In this document: positions 24,343 through 32,610 of the stretch, piece after piece
How the letters are laid out: each line of letters opens with the position of its first letter
Position numbering within the stretch: the stretch's first letter is position 1
Assembly: GCA_002339125.1 (NCBI GenBank)
Contig: DDJQ01000024.1
Location: 1 to 39,286 of the forward strand
DNA length: 39,286 nucleotides
Reading direction: 5' to 3'
From: Alteromonadaceae bacterium UBA2620
GTDB taxonomy: Bacteria > Pseudomonadota > Gammaproteobacteria > Enterobacterales > Alteromonadaceae
Made by a program: the position numbers and the translations under genes
Notes under the pieces: generated by a model
Told to the model about the DNA's origin: nothing
Database searches by the model: none
The model's input: the letters and a program-made list of their open reading frames with translations, nothing else

Positions 24343-24376
24343 AAAGCGGTGATAAGGTTACCCCTATCACCGCTTT
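24343..24376 (-). terminator. Intrinsic terminator of the alpha-glucuronidase gene
   Basis: AAAGCGGTGATA and TATCACCGCTTT make a perfect 12-bp stem around a 10-base loop. On the minus strand the stem runs into a T-tract (CTTTTTGATGG), a classic terminator for the gene ending at 24401, shielding the ars promoter. Confidence 0.8.
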
Positions 24377-24400
24377 CAAATTCAACACTTAAGAGAGTAC

Positions 24401-26506
24401 TTATCCTTGCCCTGGCGCATAAGGGAATTTGCGCAACTGGTATTCTCTCAGACTTCCTTGCGGTTTTGGCAGGCCGGCAGGGAGCGGACGCTCAGAGAAC
24501 GTCTGGAAATACAGTACACTGGCATCCCGCCACCATTGGGCTTCCTGTTGCTGAATACTCAGCGCCATCTCCACCTGACGAAACTGGTTGGCATCGATAT
24601 GAGGTTTTACCTGCTGCCAGCGCTGTTGCATATCGCTGACGCCATCAACACCCCGGTAATAGTACCTGACCAGCTCGTTCCATAGGGTCTCGCCATTCGC
24701 CAGTTGATAATCCCACGGCAAATGATGGAACCATAGCAACAATTCCTTCGGTGTGGTTTCAGGATTAGCGAACTTTTGTTGCCAGTAAGGCGCATACTGA
24801 CTGACAGCATCAGTGCCAGACGCGGTGCGATCCAGTCCAATACCCTGTTTATCCGCGCGATGGTAATACACCGGGTTCCAGTCTGCCCGTCCCAGGTTAT
24901 CTACCCACGGGCCCGGCCCGTAGTGGTGACCAGAGTCCATCAGGTGATGCAGACCAAGCGGTGTCATATATTCCACTACATATTCCCGCGATGGCATCAT
25001 GATGGCTTCTATGTGTCGCACGGCTTGTTGTTGCACAGTTAAAGTTTGCTTAATCCATTCATTGGCGATCTGCTTTGCGCTTAACGTGTGATCCCAGGCT
25101 AAACGGCCGAATGCATACCAGTTAGACTGAGCAAAGATATGACCGGTCCAGTTGCGCTGCATGCCGGTATTCGCTACCCCGGCGATACCGGTAAGCTGAT
25201 GATTGTATAACGAACCATCCACCACTTTAGCCACGGTTGAACCCAGGCCTTTTACATGAGTATCGGCATCCATGGCTTCTTCAAACAAGGTGCCCAAATA
25301 AGCTAAGTGAGTGGAAAAACCAAGATATTCCTGGGTAATTTGCAGCTCCATGGCCAGCGGCGTTTCTGGCGTAGCGCCAAACAGCGGACTGAACGGCTCG
25401 CGCGGCTGAAAATCGATAGGGCCGTTTTTCACCTGCACAATCACATTGTCCATAAACTTACCGTCCAGCGGTACAAATTCATCGTAAGCCTGCAGGCTGC
25501 GTTCTTTGGCCGGATCATTGGCGTACACAAAAGCCCGCCAGAATACGACGCCGCCATGGGGCTTTAATGCGCTTGCCAGCATATTGGCGCCTTCGGCATG
25601 CGTGCGACCGTAATCGCCCGGGCCGGGCTGCCCTTCGGAGTTGGCTTTTACCAGAAAGCCGCCAAAATCCGGGATTAGCTGATAAATTTCCGCCGCTTTG
25701 TGTTTCCACCACTTTTGTACCTGCGGGTCGAGGGGATCCGAAGTATCCAGCCCGTCCAGCTGTTGCGGTGAACTAAACTTGATCGACAGGTACATTTTAA
25801 TGCCATAAGGACGCACAATGTCGGCCAGCGCTTTAACCTTTTGCAAATACATGGGAGTAAGCATCAGGGCATTAGCGTTAACATTGATTGGCACCATGCC
25901 ATTGATACCAATACTCGCATTTGCTCTGGCGTAGTCGTAATAACGCTGGTCTTTATCAAGGGGCAGGCGATGCCAGTCAAAAATCGACTCACCGGCATAA
26001 CCGCGCTCTGTATGACGATCGAGATCGTCCCAGTGATTCAGTAAGCGGCGTTGAATTTTTGGGTTTTGCAGTACCGATAACGAATCCAGCGGCTGCTGAA
26101 TAAACACCAGACGTAACAGGTGATAACTGCCATACAATAAACCAATATCCGTTTTTGCGGTGATCAGGATGTCGTTTCCGTGGCGCTTAAGAATAAAGCC
26201 TTCATCACCGAGTTGCGCAGTAATATCAGCCTGCAGGTTGAATCGCGCCTGAAGTTCGGGGGTAATCTTTTGTACTAATAAGGTGCCACTCGACTGACCT
26301 ACCCGGTTGGCAAACGCCCGGCGAAATTCATCGCGAATAATATTGTGGGTCTCGGTCCGGCCAACCACCTTTAGTGTAGCCGCCGGCAAGGCCGCATCGA
26401 TGACATCGTAGCGTTGCCAAAGACGGTAACCGTCTTCGCCGCTAAAATCCGGCACCGCCATTACCCGGGCGCTGATCAGTAACAATAAACAGACAACAAT
26501 TCGCAC
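24401..26506 (-). CDS. aguA: Alpha-glucuronidase, GH67
   Basis: This 701-residue exported enzyme belongs to glycoside hydrolase family 67, which removes 4-O-methyl-glucuronic acid from xylan oligosaccharides. Family blocks include WDDLDRHTERGYAG, INGMVPINVNANAL, FLVKANSEGQPGPGDYGR and MELQITQEYLG. The length fits family members. A start at GTG 26506 is preferred over TTG 26518: a GGAG sits 6 bases before the GTG, and the first residues MRIVVCLLLLISARVMA then form a clean signal peptide. It is alone here: no xylanase, beta-xylosidase or uronate transporter is nearby. Confidence 0.94.
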   Translation of the reverse strand: MRIVVCLLLLISARVMAVPDFSGEDGYRLWQRYDVIDAALPAATLKVVGRTETHNIIRDEFRRAFANRVGQSSGTLLVQKITPELQARFNLQADITAQLGDEGFILKRHGNDILITAKTDIGLLYGSYHLLRLVFIQQPLDSLSVLQNPKIQRRLLNHWDDLDRHTERGYAGESIFDWHRLPLDKDQRYYDYARANASIGINGMVPINVNANALMLTPMYLQKVKALADIVRPYGIKMYLSIKFSSPQQLDGLDTSDPLDPQVQKWWKHKAAEIYQLIPDFGGFLVKANSEGQPGPGDYGRTHAEGANMLASALKPHGGVVFWRAFVYANDPAKERSLQAYDEFVPLDGKFMDNVIVQVKNGPIDFQPREPFSPLFGATPETPLAMELQITQEYLGFSTHLAYLGTLFEEAMDADTHVKGLGSTVAKVVDGSLYNHQLTGIAGVANTGMQRNWTGHIFAQSNWYAFGRLAWDHTLSAKQIANEWIKQTLTVQQQAVRHIEAIMMPSREYVVEYMTPLGLHHLMDSGHHYGPGPWVDNLGRADWNPVYYHRADKQGIGLDRTASGTDAVSQYAPYWQQKFANPETTPKELLLWFHHLPWDYQLANGETLWNELVRYYYRGVDGVSDMQQRWQQVKPHIDANQFRQVEMALSIQQQEAQWWRDASVLYFQTFSERPLPAGLPKPQGSLREYQLRKFPYAPGQG

Positions 26507-26667
26507 ACAATACTCCAATGACTAACACATCATACAGAGCCTATCACCGTGAATTTTGAGCGTCAGCGAATAAGTAAATTTAGTGTTAACAACATTATAA
26601 AACGTAATAAGAAATAAGCTTCGTTGTAGTCAGGAATTTCCAATTATCTTTCGGTCCACGAGAAATA

Positions 26668-26960
26668 TTAAGAGCGAACAACTGTAGGACGCATAACCCA
26701 CCGACCTTTATTAATCATTAAATAGTTACCCACAAGAATTAACAGCAGACCTGCTGAGCTGCTATGAGTCCAGTGATAGCCCTCGTACAGAGCAGACAAA
26801 CTCAGCGCGACGACCGGAAAAAGTACCGCGAAGTAGGCAGCGGTACCCGGGCCAACGCGACTGACCAGAGAAAGATAAGCAGTAAAGCTAATCACAGAAC
26901 CAAACAATGCTAAATAAAGCAGGCTAAAAGTGTATTCAGCGCCTGTACCCCAGGCAAAAG
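26668..26960 (-). pseudogene. C-terminal remnant of an EamA-family transporter
   Basis: The last four helices of a drug/metabolite (EamA) transporter are present: GAEYTFSLLYLALFGSVISF, LVSRVGPGTAAYFAVLFPVVALSLSALYEGY and a final helix LLLILVGNYLMINKG. The first half is missing; before about residue VPFAW the sequence belongs to another gene read on the opposite strand. A start at 27045 gives only nonsense residues. The product would be incomplete. Confidence 0.75.
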
Positions 26961-26969
26961 GCACACCAC

Positions 26970-27270
26970 GAACCACACAGATAACCTGCAACACTCCATC
27001 ACCATTGCAGATATTGCCAGCCCAGTTGGACTGAGCGAGTTTCACTTTGCCCGGGCATTTCGTCAGTCATTTTATACCTCTGTGCATCGCTATATTGAAT
27101 CTCGGCGAGTGCAGCGGGTGCGTGAACTGCTGACTCAGGAGCAAAAGCTCGTTGATATTGCTGATGCCGCCGGTTTCAGCGATCAAAGCCACTTATCCCG
27201 CGTGGTAAAACGGCAAACCGGTGTGACGCCTAAAAGCCTAAAGCACGACCTTAACAACCAACCGCACTAA
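26970..27270 (+). pseudogene. C-terminal remnant of an AraC-family regulator
   Basis: The plus frame encodes the complete AraC DNA-binding region without a start: ITIADIA...VGLSEFHFARAFRQSF (first helix-turn-helix) and LVDIADAAGFSDQSHLSRVVKRQTGVTP (second). The N-terminal sensing domain is lost. An ATG at 27082 would yield only the second motif. It is head-to-head with the EamA remnant, so this was a divergent regulator-transporter pair. Confidence 0.75.
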
Positions 27271-27339
27271 ACCATTCCAAGGCCCAGTTTTCCGAAAAGC
27301 TAAACCCTCTACACTGATGGTTTTACTCCGGACTGACAA

Positions 27340-28200
27340 ATGATTATCCGAACACTGCTGTTATTACTAAGTTTGCTGCTATGCGCCGCCGCAGCAGCGC
27401 AAAATGCACCACTACAACTGGCCGAGTCCTACAAGGGCGACATTGCCATTAGTGAATACCTGGTGAGCGAAAAACTCGACGGTATTCGCGCGCGCTGGAC
27501 AGGCACTCAGCTTATCACCCGTAACGGTAACCCTATTTACCCGCCCCCATGGTTTATTCGCAACTGGCCAACTGAGCCTCTGGACGGTGAGCTGTGGAGT
27601 AAACGGGGCAGCTTTGAGGAGATTGCATCCACCGTACTGAGTCATCACCCTGATGATCGCTGGCAGGCTATTAAAATGATGGTGTTTGACCTGCCTGTTA
27701 CCGGCCTACCCTTTGAAGAGCGCGTCGAACGGATGCAAACGCTAATCGCTCAAGCGAATAACCCAAGCCTGCAAATGATTGAACAATTCACCCTGGATTC
27801 GCTACCTGCGCTGGAAGATGCTCTGGATAACATTACTCAACAAGGTGGCGAAGGACTCATGCTCCATCATCGCCGGGCGCACTATCAGCAGGGGCGTAAC
27901 CCGGGTTTATTAAAGGCCAAGCGCTATCAGGACGATGAAGCCAGAGTGCTCGCCCATCTGCCCGGCAAAGGCAAGTTCACGGGCATGATGGGCTCATTGT
28001 TAGTGGAATCCCGCCAGGGTCAGCAGTTTAAAATTGGCAGCGGTTTTAGCCTGGCCTACCGCCAGTCGCCACCAGCAATTGGAAGCTGGGTAACCTATAA
28101 GTATTATGGTCTTACCCAGCGCGGCATCCCACGTTTTGCGAGTTTTCTGCGTGGCCGGCCGGAGGAAGACAACCCCGTTAAACATCCACCGCCGAATTAA
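27340..28200 (+). CDS. ligE: Periplasmic ATP-dependent DNA ligase, Lig E type
   Basis: This 286-residue minimal ligase has a signal peptide (residues 2-20, ending AAAA-Q) and the nucleotidyltransferase motifs: motif I EKLDGIRARW with nucleophile Lys45, motif III VFDLPVTG, motif IV EGLMLH, motif V LLKAKR, and a small OB domain (FKIGSGFS...GSWVTYKYYGLT). Lig E proteins act on DNA in the periplasm in many marine and host-associated gammaproteobacteria and are tied to DNA uptake or biofilm DNA. It is transcribed alone. Confidence 0.92.
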   Translation: MIIRTLLLLLSLLLCAAAAAQNAPLQLAESYKGDIAISEYLVSEKLDGIRARWTGTQLITRNGNPIYPPPWFIRNWPTEPLDGELWSKRGSFEEIASTVLSHHPDDRWQAIKMMVFDLPVTGLPFEERVERMQTLIAQANNPSLQMIEQFTLDSLPALEDALDNITQQGGEGLMLHHRRAHYQQGRNPGLLKAKRYQDDEARVLAHLPGKGKFTGMMGSLLVESRQGQQFKIGSGFSLAYRQSPPAIGSWVTYKYYGLTQRGIPRFASFLRGRPEEDNPVKHPPPN

Positions 28201-28541
28201 CTAACGTCAGAACCTAACGATCTTAAAGGCTCCAAACCGACAGCTACGGCCTATTAGACTGTACAAGCAGTACAAAACGATCCATCCTAGGCATAACAAC
28301 AAGAAACACCAGCAACGAATGAGTGCAGTTAGTGAAACCTGATCACACTGCACAAATCCTTGCCCGGTGACATCAAGCCTACAAGACACGCAAACTAGTT
28401 CAGTAACGGCTACTATCACAATCACAAACTGCTACCCGAATTCCGAGTAGCAAGTTACCAACGCCGATTCTGTTTATACACTCACGCTAAAGCACGGTTT
28501 ATCGTTGCTTTGCATACGACTTACAAGGAAATAACCTGGGT
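28201..28541. other. Intergenic region with an inverted repeat, no gene seen
   Basis: This 341-bp stretch has no convincing gene on either strand. It contains one imperfect palindrome (TGCTACC...GAGTAGCA, about 28430-28453) with TGCTAC/GTAGCA arms and a GAATTC core, possibly an operator for the following gene. No T-run terminator follows the ligase gene. Confidence 0.4.
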
Positions 28542-29354
28542 ATGTGGTTAAGCACAGAATGCAATCTTACCTTTGATATAACAACACCTACCCCGTTTAT
28601 ACTGATGTTGCGGCCTCGGAATGATTTTAATCAGTGGGTGACTGAGCAAACCTATACCATTACACCTAATGTCCCGGTAATTGAATACAACGACAGTTTT
28701 GGCAATTCGTGCCAGCGGTTAGTGGCGCCGGTTGGCACGTTTTCAGTGCGAACCTCGGCTAAGGTGTTAACGTCGCCGGCGGTGATAGGCGACCGCTGGG
28801 CAGGATTTAACGAAATAGACACGCTCCCCAATGAAGTGCTGAGTTACCTGCTGCCTTCACGCTATTGTGAATCCGACCGCTTTGTTGAAATGGCCCACAG
28901 CATTGTAGCTAATTGCGTACCAGGCTATGAGCAAGTCGCGGCTATTGAAGACTGGATCCGAACCCATGTGCGCTTTAATCCTGACTCGATCTACTTTCAA
29001 CAGTCAGCCACAGAGATCAACCAATCCCGCGAAGGCGTTTGCCGTGAGTTAGCCCACTTGGGCATCGCCATGTGCCGTAGCTTATGCATTCCGGCCAGAA
29101 TGGTGGTGGGCTACCTGCACGGCCTAACCCCAATGGATATGCACGCATGGTTTGAAGCCTACGTGGGCGGGCGCTGGTACACCTTTGATGCTACCCAGCC
29201 TTCGTCCGACGGTGCGCGCGTAGCGATTGCCTTTGGCCATGACGCCTCAGATGTTGCGACCTTCACGCAGTTCGGCCCAGCCGTACAACCCAAAGTCATG
29301 ACGGTTAACGTAAGTGAAATCGAACCGCCTGATGAGGCAAACCTCAAAGCCTGA
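28542..29354 (+). CDS. Transglutaminase-like cysteine peptidase-fold protein
   Basis: This 270-residue protein has an N-terminal beta-rich region (about 1-90, the bacterial transglutaminase N-terminal type) and a transglutaminase core with a likely Cys-His-Asp triad: Cys in REGVCRELAHLG, His in DMHAWFEAYV and Asp in YTFDATQ. Bacterial members mostly cleave or modify peptide bonds; the substrate is unknown. No signal peptide is visible, so it is probably cytoplasmic. It has its own strong terminator. Confidence 0.88.
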   Translation: MWLSTECNLTFDITTPTPFILMLRPRNDFNQWVTEQTYTITPNVPVIEYNDSFGNSCQRLVAPVGTFSVRTSAKVLTSPAVIGDRWAGFNEIDTLPNEVLSYLLPSRYCESDRFVEMAHSIVANCVPGYEQVAAIEDWIRTHVRFNPDSIYFQQSATEINQSREGVCRELAHLGIAMCRSLCIPARMVVGYLHGLTPMDMHAWFEAYVGGRWYTFDATQPSSDGARVAIAFGHDASDVATFTQFGPAVQPKVMTVNVSEIEPPDEANLKA

Positions 29355-29380
29355 AGCACCTGCCAGCAAACCATTCAACA

Positions 29381-29413
29381 AAACAGGCCTTAATCGTATG
29401 AGGCCTGTTTTTT
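29381..29413 (+). terminator. Intrinsic terminator after transglutaminase-like gene
   Basis: AAACAGGCCT, loop TAATCGTATG, AGGCCTGTTT form a perfect 10-bp stem, followed by TTTTTT (29408-29413). Confidence 0.85.
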
Positions 29414-29682
29414 CACCTATCACAATAGCAATTTTGCGATGAACGCTCAGAGCGTAACCTTACCTCAATAACATCTTCTCTTGCTACTTTCTTCGAAGGC
29501 TAAATTTGAAGAAGTGGCACTGTGAAATAACTACTATTGCAATGAAAACCCTATAGTCCTGTGGCAGCACTGAAATTTCGGAAACACTGTAATACGCTGA
29601 TTTAAAAGACGAAAACACAAATTCCAAAAGTGGTCTCTGACTTGCACCCGTCTCTGAAAATGTTGATATCAGGAGACAAATA
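29414..29682. other. Intergenic region, no gene seen
   Basis: AT-rich sequence between the terminator and the aldehyde dehydrogenase. It should hold that gene's promoter, but no clear -35/-10 pair or operator stands out. Confidence 0.4.
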
Positions 29683-31059
29683 ATGTCAAAGACAGTAAAC
29701 ACGGTAAATCCTACCACCGAGCAACCCGTTGCAGAATACACTCTTATGTCTGAAGCTGAGGCGAATCAAGCAGTCGATTCGGCCAACACGGCTTTTCTGT
29801 CATGGAAGAAAACCAGCTTTGCCGAGCGCGCCGAGCTGATGAATAACCTTGCCGACCAAATCGAAAAACAGTCTGATGCGATTATCGATTTGATGGTTAA
29901 AGAAATGGGTAAAGTGGTAGAGCAGGGTAAGCAGGAAGTGGAGCTCTGCGCTGCGATTTGTCGCTATACCGCTGAAAACGGTGCCAGCGTATTGGAAGAT
30001 GAAAACCGCGTATTTGAAGGCGGTACGGCGATAATCACCTATCAGCCGCTTGGCGTTATCCTTGGGATCCAGCCCTGGAACTTTCCACTATACCAGGTGA
30101 TTCGTTACAGCGCGGCGAACATTATGGCTGGCAACACAACCGTTATGAAGCACGCTAAGAATGTTTTTGGCATGGCTGAACTTATTGAAAAGCTCTACAC
30201 CGATGCAGGCTTTCCCGAGCATGTCTATCAGTCGCTGCTTATTGATGGCAAAACGGCCAGTGCACTGATTAAACACGATAAAGTGCGCGGTGTGACGTTT
30301 ACCGGCAGTGATGGCGTAGGTAAGTCAGTGGCAGAAACAGCCGCCAGCTTAGCTAAGAAGACGGTTCTGGAACTGGGCAGTAATGATGCGTTCGTAGTGT
30401 TGTCAGACGCCGATGTCGAGACTGCCGTTAAAGCCTGTGTGCAGGGGCGCATAGTGAATAATGGCGAGACCTGTGTGGCAGCAAAACGCTTTATTATTAC
30501 TAAGTCGGTTTACGACCAGTTTAAAACACAATTTTTAACAGCGTTTAAAGCTCTTAAAGTGGGCGATCCGCGCGATGAAGACACCGACCTTGGCCCGATG
30601 GCCCGTGAAGATCTCCGTGATGAATTGCATAAGCAGGTAATGGAATCGGTGGCAAAAGGCGCTTCTATACTGCTGGGCGGCGAAGTGCCCGACGGTAAGG
30701 GCTGGTTCTATCCGGTAACTATTCTGGAAAATATAAAGCCGGGCATGCCTGCCTATGACGACGAATTATTTGGTCCTGTCGCTTCGTTTATTAAAGCTGA
30801 AAACGATGCTGAAGCCATGCAAATTGCCAACGACTCGCGTTATGGCCTCGGCGGCGGCATCTTTACTACAGACAAGGAAAAGGCAATCAAACTGGCGCGA
30901 GAAGAGTTTGATACCGGCATGGTGAATATCAACGGCTACTCTTTGGCTCAACCTAACCTGCCATTTGGTGGCGTTAAGGACAGTGGTTATGGCCGTGAGC
31001 ACGGTGGCTTTGGAATGCGTGAATTTGTTAACGAAAAGACGATTTTCATTTCTGAATAA
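29683..31059 (+). CDS. sad: NAD(P)-dependent succinate-semialdehyde dehydrogenase
   Basis: This 458-residue aldehyde dehydrogenase is closest to the short Sad/YneI subgroup. Visible features are the cofactor-binding GVTFTGSDGVG, the catalytic Glu in VLELGSND, the nucleophile Cys in NNGETCVAAKR, and a C-terminal PFGGVKDSGYGREHG. It oxidises succinate semialdehyde to succinate, feeding the TCA cycle; other small aldehydes are possible. A good AGGAGA ribosome site is present. No GABA transaminase or transporter is adjacent. Confidence 0.88.
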   Translation: MSKTVNTVNPTTEQPVAEYTLMSEAEANQAVDSANTAFLSWKKTSFAERAELMNNLADQIEKQSDAIIDLMVKEMGKVVEQGKQEVELCAAICRYTAENGASVLEDENRVFEGGTAIITYQPLGVILGIQPWNFPLYQVIRYSAANIMAGNTTVMKHAKNVFGMAELIEKLYTDAGFPEHVYQSLLIDGKTASALIKHDKVRGVTFTGSDGVGKSVAETAASLAKKTVLELGSNDAFVVLSDADVETAVKACVQGRIVNNGETCVAAKRFIITKSVYDQFKTQFLTAFKALKVGDPRDEDTDLGPMAREDLRDELHKQVMESVAKGASILLGGEVPDGKGWFYPVTILENIKPGMPAYDDELFGPVASFIKAENDAEAMQIANDSRYGLGGGIFTTDKEKAIKLAREEFDTGMVNINGYSLAQPNLPFGGVKDSGYGREHGGFGMREFVNEKTIFISE

Positions 31060-31083
31060 GACTAGCGGTCATTAATAGAACGG

Positions 31084-31108
31084 GATGAGTGGCTTAAAGC
31101 CACTCATC
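31084..31108. terminator. Hairpin overlapping toxin stop codon
   Basis: GATGAGTGGCT-TAA-AGCCACTCATC is a perfect 11-bp stem with a 3-base loop. The toxin stop codon lies inside the loop region. It lies between the convergent dehydrogenase and toxin genes and lacks a T-run. Confidence 0.45.
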
Positions 31109-31381
31109 TACATCCTGCCCACCCAGTATTGCCATAATTTCAACCTCAACACCATTGAAGCGATAGTAAATACTGTCGGCACCATAAGCACAACGCCTGT
31201 ATCCCTTTCGAATATGCTCAACTGATTGATATGCAGCGGGGGTCGTCGCTATTTTTTCAAAAGTATGAAAAAAAACCTCAAAGTACTTATCCGCCTGGAG
31301 TTCGCCATATTCGGCAAAACCGTAGGCATAAATGCGTTTGAGATCCTGTTTGGCGTTCAGCGATAACTTGTATCGATTCAT
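31094..31381 (-). CDS. parE: Toxin of ParE/RelE superfamily
   Basis: This 95-residue protein has the ParE-type fold signature: AKQDLKRIYAYGFAEYGELQAD, FEKIATTPAAYQSV, IRKGYRRCAYGADSIYYRF and IMAILGGQDVDEWL. ParE toxins poison DNA gyrase. It starts directly after the antitoxin stop (TAG then ATG), so both are co-translated. Last codons lie in a hairpin. Confidence 0.88.
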   Translation of the reverse strand: MNRYKLSLNAKQDLKRIYAYGFAEYGELQADKYFEVFFHTFEKIATTPAAYQSVEHIRKGYRRCAYGADSIYYRFNGVEVEIMAILGGQDVDEWL

Positions 31382-31612
31382 CTATCGTTTCAAATCAGCT
31401 TTAAATTCTTTCAGCATATCTTCGGGGGTTTGATCAACGAAACCACTATTTTCTGCACTTTCCAGCTTTTGATTGATTGCCTCGGCGCGTCGTGCCCGGC
31501 GAATCAAATCGTTTACGAGTTCACTTTTGTTTGCATAGTCCCGGGTTTCTTCAACCTGGCTCTTCAGCCATTCATCATTTTTTTCAGTCAGGGTAATACT
31601 TTGACGAGGCAT
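31382..31612 (-). CDS. parD: Antitoxin of ParD type, ribbon-helix-helix
   Basis: This 76-residue protein has an N-terminal ribbon-helix-helix (MPRQSITLTEKNDEWLKSQ and SELVNDLIRRARR) and an acidic flexible C-terminal part that should wrap the toxin. The ATG at 31612 is chosen over a GTG at 31621 because the GGAG ribosome site overlaps the GTG. It should repress its own promoter with the toxin as co-repressor. Confidence 0.87.
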   Translation of the reverse strand: MPRQSITLTEKNDEWLKSQVEETRDYANKSELVNDLIRRARRAEAINQKLESAENSGFVDQTPEDMLKEFKADLKR

Positions 31613-31637
31613 AATTATCACTCCACCAGCTAGCTAT

Positions 31638-31680
31638 TGGTGCGATTTTACACCAGACATTCTTAAATGTCTGCTTGTTG
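31638..31680 (-). promoter_or_regulatory. Promoter and operator region of the toxin-antitoxin pair
   Basis: The inverted repeat AGACATT-CTTA-AATGTCT (31655-31672) and a smaller TGGTG/CACCA repeat (31638-31655) lie 26-60 bases before the antitoxin start. A minus-strand -10 box TAAAAT (31650-31645) with CAGACA 17 bases upstream is covered by the repeats, as expected for an autoregulated pair. Confidence 0.5.
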
Positions 31681-31923
31681 TTGATCACAGTTACCCAGAA
31701 CTATTCATGAGAGGGTCAAACATAATGAGAGCGCAGGATTCTGTTACGGTCAAATGCCGACAAAGAACAATTGCCCTTATCAACATTTAAACAAAATCAG
31801 ACAAAACAACAATTTACAATCATTTTATTTGTCCACCTCATTTACCTTATTGTTAAATTTTGTTAGCCTCCCCCGCGATTTCCAATAGAGTGGAAATGTT
31901 CTTTAAATAAGGATTTAGAAAAA
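31681..31923. other. Intergenic region with leader hairpin, no gene seen
   Basis: AT-rich region between the toxin-antitoxin pair and the outer-membrane protein gene. A 7-bp hairpin ATTTCCA-ATAGAG-TGGAAAT (31878-31897) lies just before the latter's ribosome site and could affect its mRNA stability. No clear promoter pair was picked out. Confidence 0.4.
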
Positions 31924-32472
31924 GTGCAAAAAACAATAATAGCTGCCTGCCTGTCTACATTACTTGCCTCTCCGGCGCTCGCAAATACTGAGAACGAATC
32001 CCAACAATCCAACGGTAAATTTAGCGCTGGGGTAGGTTCATACGCGCTTGTCGTTGAAGCTGATGGCTACTCAGAAGATCAATTTGCAGGTTTTAGTGTA
32101 TTTGGCGACTACGCGTTTAATGACCATTTTTCATTGCGTGGCCAATACTATTCAGTGGAACATGATGATTTCTCAGAGCTCGAAGCTTCCGGACTAGAAG
32201 CTAATGCATACTTTGGTACCGGACTCGCTAGCAATGGCTTTAAAGCTTTCATCGGTGGCGGCTTCTACTCAGAAGAAATGGAAGCAGATGGCTTTGATGA
32301 AAACTTCTCCGGTGCTCAGATTAGCGGCGGTATTGGTTACAACTGGCAGAAAGTGTCACTCGATTTTACGCTGGCAATCCGTACTGCTGGTGATTATGCC
32401 GATATGCTTGATGAAGATGAAGACGATGTGGTCGCCGCATCAGGCTCATTAAATATTGCCTACCGCTTTTAA
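31924..32472 (+). CDS. Small outer-membrane beta-barrel protein
   Basis: This 182-residue exported protein starts with GTG (AAGGA about 10 bases upstream) and has a signal peptide ending SPALA. The mature part shows alternating strands (SAGVGSYALVVEA, FAGFSVFGDYAFN, FKAFIGGGFYSEE, SGAQISGGIGYNW, VSLDFTLAIRT, SGSLNIAYRF) and ends in phenylalanine, the outer-membrane insertion signal. It fits an eight-stranded OmpA/OmpW-like barrel. Acidic loops (DEDEDD) could bind cations. The exact family is not recognised. Confidence 0.8.
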   Translation: MQKTIIAACLSTLLASPALANTENESQQSNGKFSAGVGSYALVVEADGYSEDQFAGFSVFGDYAFNDHFSLRGQYYSVEHDDFSELEASGLEANAYFGTGLASNGFKAFIGGGFYSEEMEADGFDENFSGAQISGGIGYNWQKVSLDFTLAIRTAGDYADMLDEDEDDVVAASGSLNIAYRF

Positions 32473-32495
32473 TTTCAGTCAAAATTGTTAAGCAT

Positions 32496-32523
32496 AAAAA
32501 TCCCGCAAATTGCGGGATTTTTT
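32496..32523. terminator. Bidirectional intrinsic terminator
   Basis: AAAAATCCCGCA-AAT-TGCGGGATTTTTT forms a 12-bp stem with a T-run on the plus strand and a T-run (complement of AAAAA) on the minus strand. It can end both the outer-membrane protein gene and the minus-strand glmS cluster. Confidence 0.8.
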
Positions 32524-32610
32524 GCGCTTATAAGGCTACCCAACTGTACGGGAAGGATTACCCAAGCCGTATCACGAAAACGACAAACCGACATAAAGCA
32601 AGTCTATCGG

